In this document: piece by piece, positions 7,815 through 15,779 of the stretch
Layout of the letters: the number at the start of each line of letters is the position of its first letter
Numbering within the stretch: the first letter of the stretch is position 1
DNA from: Planctomycetota bacterium
GTDB lineage: Bacteria > Planctomycetota > Planctomycetia > Pirellulales > Pirellulaceae
Assembly (NCBI GenBank): GCA_014584305.1
Contig: JACTND010000063.1
Coordinates: 1 to 49,438, forward strand
Length of the DNA stretch: 49,438 nt
Direction: 5' to 3'
Notes under the pieces: model-generated
What the model saw: the letters and a program-made list of their open reading frames with translations, nothing else
What the model was told of the DNA's origin: nothing
Databases searched by the model: none
Position numbers and translations under genes: made by a program

Positions 7815-10733
7815 CTAGTCGTCGTCATCGGCGTACTCTTCCTCGTCGGACAGATCGTCGTCATCGTACTCGATTTCATCCTCGAATTCATCATCGTCGG
7901 GTGCGACGTCTTCGTACTCCACGTCCTCATTAAAGCCGTCTGCGCGCGGGTCTAATGACTCGTCTTCGCCTTCATCGGGGCGCTCATGCGGTTCTTCGAC
8001 TGTCGTCCGTTTGGGCTGTGTGCGCGCCTGCGCAGCCGCGAGTTTAGTCACGCGCTGTGGCGCGGTCGGCGTCACAACGCGGACCGGGGCCGGCGGTTCA
8101 ACGGCCGGTGCTTCCTGACCGCTCGATTGCATGGCGTACCATTGATCCATGGTCATGATGACGTCGCGGGATTTAGAGCCGTTGTACGCCCCGACGATGC
8201 CGTCTTCTTCCATGAAATCAATCAGCCGGGCGGCGCGTCCATAGCCGATCCCCAGTGCCCGTTGCAATAATGAAACAGAACCGCGGCCTTCGCGAATGAC
8301 CGTTTCGACGGCGCTGTCGTACAGTTCATCGCGCTGCGAATGGCGTGAACCTGCCGCCGGCTCGCCTTCTTTGGGAGCGACCTTAATCTGTAGCAACTCG
8401 TCCACGAACTGTTGTTCGCGGGTGCTGACGGCTTCGGTCACCGATTCGATTTCGTCATCGGTCAGATAGGTTCCTTGGCCGCGAATCAGGGTGCTGGTGC
8501 CGGGCCAGAGGAAGAGCATGTCGCCGTTCCCCAACAATTTGTCAGCGCCCATGGCATCGAGCACAACTCGGCTATCGACTTTGCTGGCGACTTGAAAAGC
8601 GATCCGGGCGGGCAGGTTCGATTTTATCAGACCTGTGATGACATCGACGGTCGGTTTCTGCGTCGCTAAGATCAGGTGAATCCCGACGGCGCGGCTTTTC
8701 TGCGCCAAACGAATGATATGTTGTTCTACTTCTTTACCGGAAGTCATCATCAGATCGGCCATTTCGTCGGCAACGATAACGATGTACGGCAGGTTTAAAG
8801 GAACCTGACTTTGTTCCTCCTCTGTTTCGATATGCAGGCGTTCGAATAACTCTTCTGCACCCAATTGGTTGTAACTGGAGATATGGCGCACGCCGGCTTG
8901 GGCCAGTAGCGCATAGCGTTCCTCCATCTTGTCCACGGCCCAAGCCAAGATGGCTTCGGCTTTTCGCATATCGGTCACCACCGGGTGCATCAAATGCGGC
9001 AATCGGCCGTATCCGCTGAGTTCCACCATTTTGGGATCGATCATCAACAGACGGATTTCATCGGGGCGGCGAGTCATCAAAATCGAAGTGATGATCGCGT
9101 TCAAGCAAACGCTTTTGCCCGTTCCAGTTCGTCCGGCAATCAGCAAATGCGGCAACGTCGCCAGATCGACGACCAGAGGCGCGCCGACGGCATCCTTCCC
9201 CAGGAACAAGGGGATTTTCATTTTGCGCGTTTTGGTTTCACTTTGCTCGATAACTTCGCGCAGGCGAACCAATTGCCTCGTTTCATTGGGAACCTCGACG
9301 CCGACGGTATTTTTGCCAGGAATGGGAGCCACAATCCGCACGCTGGGGACACGCAATGCGATGGCCAAGTCGTCGGCCAACGCGGCGATTTTTTGCAAAC
9401 GCAAACCGGCCTCCAACTGGATTTCATACTGCGAGATCACCGGGCCGGTTTCGATCTCTACCACGCGGACGTTGTATCCGAATTCCGTGCAAGTGCGCTC
9501 CAGGATTTCGGCTTTCTGCAAGGCTTCACGCTTCTGGATGTCAAAGGAGACGCTGTCGCTGGGCAGCAACAGGTCCATGGAGGGAAGTTCGAATTCGGCC
9601 AGATGATCCGTGTTGGCGCCTTGATTCAGCTCCGCCATCACGCGATCGCGCTCATCGGTGCGGCGAATCCCCGCCTTGATTGCCCCTGGAATGACCCGCG
9701 GCATCGGCAATTGTTCCGTCGGATCATCGGACTGGTCGTCCGTCGATTCCGCTACCGCCGACGCATCATCTAATTCATCGTCAGTTTCGTCCTCGATGTC
9801 GTCATCGAACGTACGTTTGGTAATGAGCGGAATTGTTGCCGGAAAACTCTCCTCGTCTGTTTCCGCAGGATTCTCCTCCGCGTTGTCGTCAGCGGCCTGC
9901 GTGTCGGCTGTCGATTTGGAAGGCGCATGTTGCCGCGAGTTGATACGTATCGTGCGCGGCAAGTCGCTATTGTCGATGCGTTCGTCATCTCTTCGCGCCC
10001 GTTGGGCAGCCTTGGCCGGGCGCGCACCGTTAAACCACAGTATGAATCGCTGCAGCAGACCCCAGGGCAATACGGATGAGGCTGCCACCAACGCCGGGGC
10101 AAAAACCAGCCGCCCGGCACTGACGACCAAATACTCCGTCCACAACAACAATCCGACGGCCGTGGTGCAAACGGCCACAATCAAGCATCCGGCGGTGGCC
10201 AAGTAATAAGTCAAAAAAGTGACCAGCAGCACGCCGAGCGCCCCGCCCGCGCCGAGCACCGGCGTCCATGGCGTCCATGGAACCAAATACGTCGCCAGGG
10301 GTGCGCCGCCCAACATCGTCAACATCCAACCACAAGTCTTCAGCCAGGGGGACTGAACCGTTTGTTTATGAAACAGCGATGTGTCCAGCGCGATCAGGCC
10401 CAGTACTAATACGACCGCGCCCAAACCAATCGCTTGGAAAATCCAAGCCGCGAGCCAAGCCCCCAACGGTCCACAGGCATTATGTACGCGCGCGTGCCAA
10501 GGGTAGGCGACTTGATCCGGTTGCCAACCGGCGGCGAGCCACGAAAGTGACGGCACCGGATCGCGGGGGTCATAAGTGGCCAGCGCGGCCACCAAAAACA
10601 CGATCCCGGCCAATAAGCCAACGGCGATGATATCGGTCGTCAAACGACGGGGCGACGGCATGGTTTCATTGATTGAATAAGGGTGATCGATTCGCAAACC
10701 GCGCGATTGTGGCGCTGCGGCTGGCGCTTCCAT
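7815..10733 (-). CDS. ftsK: DNA translocase FtsK/SpoIIIE
   Basis: A DNA-pumping motor that clears and aligns chromosomes at the division septum. The N-terminus has about four membrane helices within residues 30-207. The motor domain has Walker A GRTGTGKS (about 532-539) and Walker B IVIVADEMADL (about 650). The winged-helix gamma domain (about 801-868: LLQRALGIGYGRAARLID) normally reads the KOPS/SRS DNA signals. The start is uncertain: ATG 10733 gives 972 residues, and ATG 10661 (MPSPRRLTTDI) gives 948 and matches the family's usual beginning; neither has a clear ribosome binding site. Unusually, an extra tail of about 95 residues follows gamma and ends in a run of Asp/Glu. The gene converges on the protease gene with only about 21 nt between stops. 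Confidence 0.95.
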   Translation of the reverse strand: MEAPAAAPQSRGLRIDHPYSINETMPSPRRLTTDIIAVGLLAGIVFLVAALATYDPRDPVPSLSWLAAGWQPDQVAYPWHARVHNACGPLGAWLAAWIFQAIGLGAVVLVLGLIALDTSLFHKQTVQSPWLKTCGWMLTMLGGAPLATYLVPWTPWTPVLGAGGALGVLLVTFLTYYLATAGCLIVAVCTTAVGLLLWTEYLVVSAGRLVFAPALVAASSVLPWGLLQRFILWFNGARPAKAAQRARRDDERIDNSDLPRTIRINSRQHAPSKSTADTQAADDNAEENPAETDEESFPATIPLITKRTFDDDIEDETDDELDDASAVAESTDDQSDDPTEQLPMPRVIPGAIKAGIRRTDERDRVMAELNQGANTDHLAEFELPSMDLLLPSDSVSFDIQKREALQKAEILERTCTEFGYNVRVVEIETGPVISQYEIQLEAGLRLQKIAALADDLAIALRVPSVRIVAPIPGKNTVGVEVPNETRQLVRLREVIEQSETKTRKMKIPLFLGKDAVGAPLVVDLATLPHLLIAGRTGTGKSVCLNAIITSILMTRRPDEIRLLMIDPKMVELSGYGRLPHLMHPVVTDMRKAEAILAWAVDKMEERYALLAQAGVRHISSYNQLGAEELFERLHIETEEEQSQVPLNLPYIVIVADEMADLMMTSGKEVEQHIIRLAQKSRAVGIHLILATQKPTVDVITGLIKSNLPARIAFQVASKVDSRVVLDAMGADKLLGNGDMLFLWPGTSTLIRGQGTYLTDDEIESVTEAVSTREQQFVDELLQIKVAPKEGEPAAGSRHSQRDELYDSAVETVIREGRGSVSLLQRALGIGYGRAARLIDFMEEDGIVGAYNGSKSRDVIMTMDQWYAMQSSGQEAPAVEPPAPVRVVTPTAPQRVTKLAAAQARTQPKRTTVEEPHERPDEGEDESLDPRADGFNEDVEYEDVAPDDDEFEDEIEYDDDDLSDEEEYADDDD

Positions 10734-10932
10734 GCCCCCTGCCTGCGCAATCCTGCATTGTCATTTATCGTCGCTGGCGCAACCGACGATCGATCGTTTA
10801 AAGCTGACCTCACCCAGCCCATCCAATCGATGCGACTGTACGATTTGCGTCGGGGACGACTTCGGCCATAATGAATCAGTCGTGTTCGAAATCGGTTGTG
10901 GGTTTTGCAGCTTTTGGGGTTTGGTGAAATAG

Positions 10933-11571
10933 ATGGGACAACGCAATCCGCACGTGGATGCCTATGTGGCAAAATCGGCAGAATTTGCCCGGCCGATTCT
11001 GCAAAAACTACGGGACATGATTCTGGCTGCCGGACCGGAACTATCGGAAGTGATCAAGTGGGGAGTTCCGCATTACGAGTTCCACGGTTTAGTCGTCGGC
11101 ATGGCGGCCTTTAAGCACCATGTCAGTTTTGGATTTTGGAAATCGAAACTGATGAGCGACCCCGCCGGATTATTTTCTGGCGAACGTGCGGGATCGATGT
11201 GCAACATCAAGTTGACAAGTGTCAAAGAGTTGCCTGCGGCAAAAATCATCAAGTCCTATGTGCGCGAGGCGATCCGATTGAATGTGGAGGGGGTAAAGGT
11301 ACCCAACCGTCCGCGAAGTGCCCAGGCGGAGGTCATCGCTCCGGCGGATTTGCAGTCGTTGTTTCGGCGCCACAAATCGGCGGCGGCTGCATTCGAGGCG
11401 ATGAGCAATTCCCATCGTCGCGAGTACGTGGAGTGGATCGACGATGCCAAGAAACCGGAAACACGCGCGCGGCGGCTCGAGCAAGCGATTTCCCTTCTGT
11501 CGGAAGGCAAAACGCGAAATTGGAAGTACGAACGACCTGCCAAAACGAAACAGACCCGAACAGCGCGATGA
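10933..11571 (+). CDS. DUF1801/YdeI-family protein
   Basis: A 212-residue soluble protein. The first half is a DUF1801 fold (ILQKLRDMILAAGPELSEVIKWGVPHYE..., with FKHHVSFGFWK). The second half is the YdeI/OmpD-associated C-terminal helical region (FRRHKSAAAAFEAMSNSHRREY, WIDDAKKPETRARRLEQA). The combination is typical of YdeI-like proteins, whose biochemical role is poorly defined; some relatives are linked to resistance to cationic peptides. Its TGA overlaps the ATG of the following kinase gene (ATGA), so the two are translationally coupled, an unusual partnership. Confidence 0.87.
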   Translation: MGQRNPHVDAYVAKSAEFARPILQKLRDMILAAGPELSEVIKWGVPHYEFHGLVVGMAAFKHHVSFGFWKSKLMSDPAGLFSGERAGSMCNIKLTSVKELPAAKIIKSYVREAIRLNVEGVKVPNRPRSAQAEVIAPADLQSLFRRHKSAAAAFEAMSNSHRREYVEWIDDAKKPETRARRLEQAISLLSEGKTRNWKYERPAKTKQTRTAR

Positions 11572-13328
11572 ACACGGATAAATTGGGACCGTACGAATTG
11601 CTGGGGGTCCTCGGCCGCGGAGGGATGGGGACCGTTTATCGCGCGCAGCATGAGATGACGCACGATGTGGTCGCGGTTAAAGCGCTGGCCGCTTCCGCCA
11701 ACGACGATCCCCATTTTCGGCAGCGCTTCGAAGCGGAAATCAAAGCGCTGCTGAAGCTGGATCATCCCAATATCGTCCGTTTGCTCAGCTATGGCCAGGA
11801 TCAAGGCATTCTGTTTTTCGCCATGGAATTGGTAGAAGGCAAGAGCCTGTTTCACTTGCAACGAGAGCAACGCACCTTCGACTGGCGTCGCGTGTTGGCC
11901 ATGGCCAAAGACATCGCCTCCGGTTTGCGCCATGCCCACGACCGGGGGATCATTCATCGCGATTTGAAACCGGGGAATCTGCTTCAAGACTCCGCCGGTA
12001 CCATCAAGATCACCGATTTCGGCATCGCTAAAGCGTTTGGTGTCAGTATCGACACACGCGACAACGTGTTGGGTACGATCGACTTTATGAGTCCCGAACA
12101 AGCGCTGGGGCAACCTGTCACGGTTCGGAGTGATTTATACAGCTTGGGCGTGGTGCTGTTTACCTTGTTATCCGGTCAGCCGCCATTTGCCGGCAACTCG
12201 ATTGAGCAATCGCTGCGCAATTTGACGCGGGTTCCGGCGCCGCGCATCCGCACCAAAGTTGCGGCGGTCCCCGAACAACTGGATGACTTGTTGGACGATC
12301 TGTTGGCAAAGAAGCCGGATCACCGCGTCCCCACGGCCTTGGCTTTGCTCAAACGGCTGGAAGCCATGGAACAAGATTTGCGCGGGACCAGTGAAGCCCA
12401 TACGGAACACGGATCGCCGTTGCCTGGCGACCAACGGAACAAGTCCGCGGCGGCTAGCGGCGGATTGGCGCCCGCCACGGCGGCGCGCGGAGCCGCCAAG
12501 GATCGGACTAAGGCCAGCCGCCCCTCGGCCGAACCGGTAACGCGCGTCTCCAGCGAAACCTCGGTAGTCTCAGAAGATGCGAATGATGAAATCGTATTGG
12601 CTCCTCCCCCAGCCAAGCCGAGGGACTATTTCAGTACCGTGACCGAGCGCGTCCGAAAACAAGTTCGCGAAGAAGAGCACCTGGCGGAAAGCCCTTGGAT
12701 TGGCAAGTTCTTTCTCATGCTAGCGGCATTCCTCGTTGTTGCCGGATTATTCGCATGGGGAGTTTACCGCGCGCTACAGCCGCCGTCGGCTGATGTGTTG
12801 TTTGCCGCAATCGAGACGTCGGCGGCCGCGCCCGATCGCGTGCGCGAAGAGATCAGCCAATTCCTGAAGTACTACCCAAATGACGACCGCAGCGATCAAG
12901 TGCGGCGGCTAAGCGAAATGGCGGACGCGATTGCCTTGTACAAACGCCTATCGCTGCGGCGCAATTTGCCAGGCGAGAATCGGTTGTCCCCGATGGAGCG
13001 CCAATTCGTTGAGATTATCGACAGCGCCCAGGACGATCCAGCGAACGGGTATCTCCGATTGTCCGCCTTTATCCGAATGCACCGCGGGAGCGAGTTGCCG
13101 ACGGAGGAAGCGACTTTAGTCTCGTCAGCGGAGGCCTATTCAGCAAAAATCAAGGACGATGCCCGCAAAAAAGTCTCTTGGGACCGCCAGCGGATAGTCG
13201 GCGCGATGGAACGGGCAGCGCAAGATCCGGCACAGGCAGCGGAGATCTACCAATCGATCATCCTGTTGTACGGCGATATTGATTGGGCCGCAGACCTGGT
13301 TGAACAAGCACGGCAGCGATTGAACTAG
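11568..13328 (+). CDS. Membrane-anchored Ser/Thr protein kinase (PknB-like)
   Basis: A 586-residue Hanks-type kinase that phosphorylates Ser/Thr on unknown partners. The start at 11568 is set by the ATGA overlap with the upstream gene and by the family beginning MNTDKLGPYELLGVLG. Kinase elements appear in order: Gly loop GRGGMGTVY, catalytic Lys in VAVKALAA, HRDLKPGNLL, DFGIAKA, GTIDFMSPEQ. The domain covers about residues 8-265. An Ala/Pro-rich linker leads to one membrane helix (about 379-400, FFLMLAAFLVVAGLFAWGVY). The outside part of about 185 residues is helical and TPR-like, a plausible sensor or scaffold region. A terminator-like hairpin follows at 13347. Confidence 0.93.
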   Translation: MNTDKLGPYELLGVLGRGGMGTVYRAQHEMTHDVVAVKALAASANDDPHFRQRFEAEIKALLKLDHPNIVRLLSYGQDQGILFFAMELVEGKSLFHLQREQRTFDWRRVLAMAKDIASGLRHAHDRGIIHRDLKPGNLLQDSAGTIKITDFGIAKAFGVSIDTRDNVLGTIDFMSPEQALGQPVTVRSDLYSLGVVLFTLLSGQPPFAGNSIEQSLRNLTRVPAPRIRTKVAAVPEQLDDLLDDLLAKKPDHRVPTALALLKRLEAMEQDLRGTSEAHTEHGSPLPGDQRNKSAAASGGLAPATAARGAAKDRTKASRPSAEPVTRVSSETSVVSEDANDEIVLAPPPAKPRDYFSTVTERVRKQVREEEHLAESPWIGKFFLMLAAFLVVAGLFAWGVYRALQPPSADVLFAAIETSAAAPDRVREEISQFLKYYPNDDRSDQVRRLSEMADAIALYKRLSLRRNLPGENRLSPMERQFVEIIDSAQDDPANGYLRLSAFIRMHRGSELPTEEATLVSSAEAYSAKIKDDARKKVSWDRQRIVGAMERAAQDPAQAAEIYQSIILLYGDIDWAADLVEQARQRLN

Positions 13329-13346
13329 GAGACGGGAGAGGAGACA

Positions 13347-13388
13347 CTCACCTTTTCGGCGAGAACCCCCTAAAGGTGGGAGTTTTTT
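13347..13388 (+). terminator. Rho-independent terminator after the YdeI-kinase operon
   Basis: CTCACCTTT pairs with AAAGGTGGGAG (one mismatch or bulge), and the stem is followed directly by TTTTTT at 13383-13388. It begins 19 nt after the kinase stop codon, so it probably ends the two-gene transcript. Confidence 0.65.
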
Positions 13389-13464
13389 CGGACTCTAGTA
13401 ACTGCATTTGTTTTGCTCCATTCGGAATTGGAAGAGCCGTCGGATCGGGTAAGTGTAATCCTTT

Positions 13465-13844
13465 TTGATGAGACTAACTATATCGAAGCGGCGTCATTTT
13501 ACCGGGGCGGAAAAGGTCAAAATCCTCAAGCGGCATCTTCTTCTCGAACAGACGCCCACCTCAACTTTGTGCGAGGAATTCAAGATCGATCCCAGCCAGT
13601 TTCACCAATGGCTCAGGGACTTCTTTGGAAACGGCCATGCGGCCTTCGAGAACAGTCGCCAGGGGACGGCCCAGACCGACGCCAAGGACCGCGAGATCGC
13701 CGCCCTCAAGGCTAAGAACCTATTCCAAAACCTTGCTCCCTTCTCCCCTGCGGGGGAGAAGGGCCGGGGATGAGGGGGTTTGGGAATGGTCTCTAAGCTT
13801 AAGAACAAGACCGAAGTCGTCGCCGAACTCTGCCGAAGCCTTCA
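13465..13844 (+). pseudogene. IS3-family transposase OrfA remnant, disrupted and truncated
   Basis: The N-terminal helix-turn-helix of an IS3-type OrfA is clear: HFTGAEKVKILKRHLL, TSTLCEEFKIDPSQFHQWL, FGNGHAAFENS, REIAALKAK. The frame is broken at 13717 by a 76-bp insertion that brings in a stop. Removing the insertion plus one 5-bp target copy restores the frame through LKAKLKNKTEVVAEL, the expected OrfA leucine-zipper region. The sequence then runs into the left end of the RAYT element at about 13845, and no OrfB follows. The gene is dead at least twice over. Confidence 0.8.
13717..13792. mobile_element. 76-bp MITE-like palindromic element inside IS3 orfA
   Basis: The element is flanked by a 5-bp direct repeat CTAAG (13712-13716 and 13793-13797), a likely target-site duplication. 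Its ends are imperfect inverted repeats (13717-13732 against 13777-13792, 12 of 16 matching). In the middle is a perfect 11-bp hairpin (CCCTTCTCCCC, loop TGCG, GGGGAGAAGGG; 13738-13763). It carries no gene. The exact in-frame repair of OrfA on its removal supports recent insertion. Confidence 0.75.
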
Positions 13845-13861
13845 GGGGTCAGACCCTGTTT

Positions 13862-14924
13862 TCAGGTATTCAGGTTTTCCATGATGGCGGCTAGGTCCGC
13901 TTGGAGGGAACGGGATTCGGCCAGTGCTCTCGCGGCGCGGCCAGTCAGGTTGCTGACGCTGTCGGGATGAGACAAGCCGAACTCCTGAGCCAGCTCGCGG
14001 AGCGTGGCTGTCGTGTAACGATGAGCCACATAGACGCTGTCGGGATGAGACAAGCCGAACTCCTGAGCCAGCTCGCGGAGCGTGGCTGTCGTGTAACGAT
14101 GAGCCACATACGCCGCCAAGTCCCGGCCACGAGCGCGCGAGCGCCGCCCGGCGTACTCACGCGGCGACACGCCATAATAATTGGCAACGGCAGCGATAGC
14201 CTCGCGGCGGCGCCTGAGCAATTTTCGCGCTTGCGGGACCTGGTCGGGATGACTCGGCGCCTTGACTAGCCGTTTGATGCGGTCAACAAAAACCTGTGAC
14301 CCCAATAAAAACCCCTCCACCGCTGCTGAAAATGGGTTGATTGGCGGCTTGATTGGCGGCTCAGTTAGGCCCGATTCGACAAATCGGCGATAAGCACGCG
14401 CAGCATCGCTGCCACCCATTTCGCCTTGCCAGGCCTGATAGACCGAGTCGTAGCACACCCACTCCAGCCGATCAGCCTTCCGCGCATAGCCCCGATAGCT
14501 CGACCATGGCCAGTCTCGCGGATTCCCGGCCAATGGCCGCTTGCCACGGGTTGGGTTTAAATGCAAGTAGCGGCTCACGTTCCAAAAATAGGCATCGTCC
14601 TCGATCAGCTCTCCCTTGAAGCGTCCCTGAAACAAATGCCCCGGACGTTGATGGCGCTTGGCATACCAATTCGCGTAACCGCTCAGCAGATACTGCATCC
14701 CTTTCGAGAGATTGGGTTGTGGGGTTCGGAAAAAGAGATGGATGTGATTGGGCATCCAGACGAACGAAAAGACTTCCCAACCCAGTTCGCAGCACGGTCT
14801 GTTCGAACCCGGATAGCAATCGCTGATAATCATCGTCGGCATGGAATAGCAATTGCCGCCCATTGCCGCGAGCCATTACGTGTTAAATGGCTCCCTCGAA
14901 CTCGATTCTCAACGGTCGTGCCAT
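13862..14924 (-). pseudogene. Decayed REP-associated tyrosine transposase (Y1/HUH family)
   Basis: The original start is ATG 14924 (MARPLRIEFEGAI, the canonical RAYT N-terminus). A TAA stop follows where a Tyr codon is expected (family GALYHV, here GAI-stop-HV). The frame continues through MARGNGRQLLFHADDDYQRLL to about TVLRTG and then shifts by one base near 14790 (an apparent extra T) into WEVFSFVWMPNHIHLFFRTP. The HUH motif (HIH) and later NLSKGMQYLLSGYANWY and GHLFQGRFKGELIEDDAYF are intact. The C-terminal helix-turn-helix has been duplicated exactly (26 residues twice). HUH transposases cut and join single-stranded DNA at REP palindromes. With a stop and a frameshift it is probably inactive. 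Confidence 0.88.
13955..14110. repeat. Exact 78-bp tandem duplication within the RAYT gene
   Basis: Copies at 13955-14032 and 14033-14110 are identical, so the duplication is recent or conversion keeps the copies equal. The unit encodes 26 residues (YVAHRYTTATLRELAQEFG... ending HPDSV), the DnaA-like helix-turn-helix of the C-terminus. The frame is kept. Confidence 0.95.
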
Positions 14925-14973
14925 GCCTGAGTCTTTCCTTAATCCCGAACACCTGAAAACAGGGTCTGACCCC

Positions 14974-15251
14974 AAACGCCGCGGGACATGATCCGCATCA
15001 GGCGTTGAATCCGTTTGCGATTGACCCCCAATTCGAATGCCATCCGACGGCTCCCAAAGAAGGGCCATTTCAGATAGAGCTCGTCGATCGCGCGCATCAA
15101 CGCCAAATCCTCGGGCCGCTCCCGGTGCTGCGGGTAGTAATACGTCGATCGTTGCAGGTTCAAAAGCTCGCATTGACGTCGCACACTCAGAGTAGGGTGA
15201 TTCGGTTCCACCAGTTTTCGTTTGGCATCACTCGACTTCGGCAGCTTTTTT
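14974..15251 (-). pseudogene. IS3-family transposase OrfB, N-terminal fragment
   Basis: The fragment encodes KRKLVEPNHPTLSVRRQCEL, LNLQRSTYYYPQH, the HTH_21-type EDLALMRAIDELYLKWPFFGS and RRMAFELGVNRKRIQRLMRIM, which precede the DDE integrase core in IS3 OrfB. It runs into the RAYT end, so the whole catalytic core is missing. A run of six A residues on the minus strand (T at 15246-15251) followed by G lies in the OrfA/OrfB overlap and fits the slippery site for -1 frameshifting in IS3 elements. Confidence 0.8.
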
Positions 15252-15509
15252 CTTGAGCCATGCGATTTCCATCTGCAAACGACCGATCTGTTCGTACAGC
15301 TCGTCTTCACTGGCTCCTTCACTACTTCTGCGACGCTTGTCACTAAATAGCGTCTCCGCCTCCTCCATTAACCACTTCTTCCAGGTCGCCACCTGCGTGG
15401 GATGGATTCCAAATCGACTGGCAATCTGACTCGGAGACATTCCTGCAACCGCCGCTAAAGCTACCTTCGCCTTCGTCTTCGCCCCTCGAACCGTTCGCTT
15501 CCGTGACAT
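15228..15509 (-). CDS. IS3-family transposase OrfA
   Basis: A complete 93-residue OrfA with the N-terminal helix-turn-helix (AKVALAAVAGMSPSQIASRFG, HPTQVATWKKWL) and the leucine-zipper-like end (YEQIGRLQMEIAWLKKKAAEVE). It binds the IS ends in intact elements. Its partner OrfB is truncated, so no transposase can be made here; a free OrfA could still bind related ends. Confidence 0.85.
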   Translation of the reverse strand: MSRKRTVRGAKTKAKVALAAVAGMSPSQIASRFGIHPTQVATWKKWLMEEAETLFSDKRRRSSEGASEDELYEQIGRLQMEIAWLKKKAAEVE

Positions 15510-15779
15510 GGCCTTCCTATCTCCTCGTTCCCCCTACTAACCGCAATCATAGCATATCCACTGGTCCAGTTTGTGGGGTCCACTTCACACCAAGCCGTTG
15601 AATATCAAGCACTTGCATCGGTTCTAAACGGTTTAGCTACGTCCTTCCAACAAGGCACTCGATCCCCGCTGGCAATTTTCTCGGTAACAACCCCTCTGGG
15701 CTGTGGCATCCGAGTAGGACACGCGTCTGCATCCGCGAGATCCAGCTTCAGCTACAGCAGAACCATCGGAGTCAAATTC

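Larger units (their letters stand above)
13845..14973 (-). mobile_element. RAYT (REP-associated tyrosine transposase) element with 23-bp inverted ends
   Basis: Bases 13845-13867 and 14951-14973 are exact reverse complements over 23 bp. They read GGGGTCAGACCCTGTTTTC... inward from the left end and carry the inner short palindrome GGGTCTGACCC. They enclose a decayed RAYT gene on the minus strand, whose stop codon lies within the left repeat. The element cuts the left IS3 OrfA remnant and the right IS3 OrfB, so it sits between two truncated insertion sequences. No target-site duplication is visible. Confidence 0.8.
14974..15587 (-). mobile_element. Truncated IS3-family insertion sequence
   Basis: The surviving left end is at about 15587, where the minus strand begins TGAAGTGGACCCCACAAACT, a typical IS3-family terminus. 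It is followed by OrfA and the start of OrfB. The element is lost beyond about 14974, where the RAYT right inverted repeat begins. The IS terminus lies 192 bp upstream of the ELW-repeat gene start. Confidence 0.78.

Noticed and set aside
13862..15587. RAYT plus both IS3 pieces read as one composite transposon
   Set aside because: The two IS3 OrfA proteins differ and lie on opposite strands, and no matching outer ends were found.
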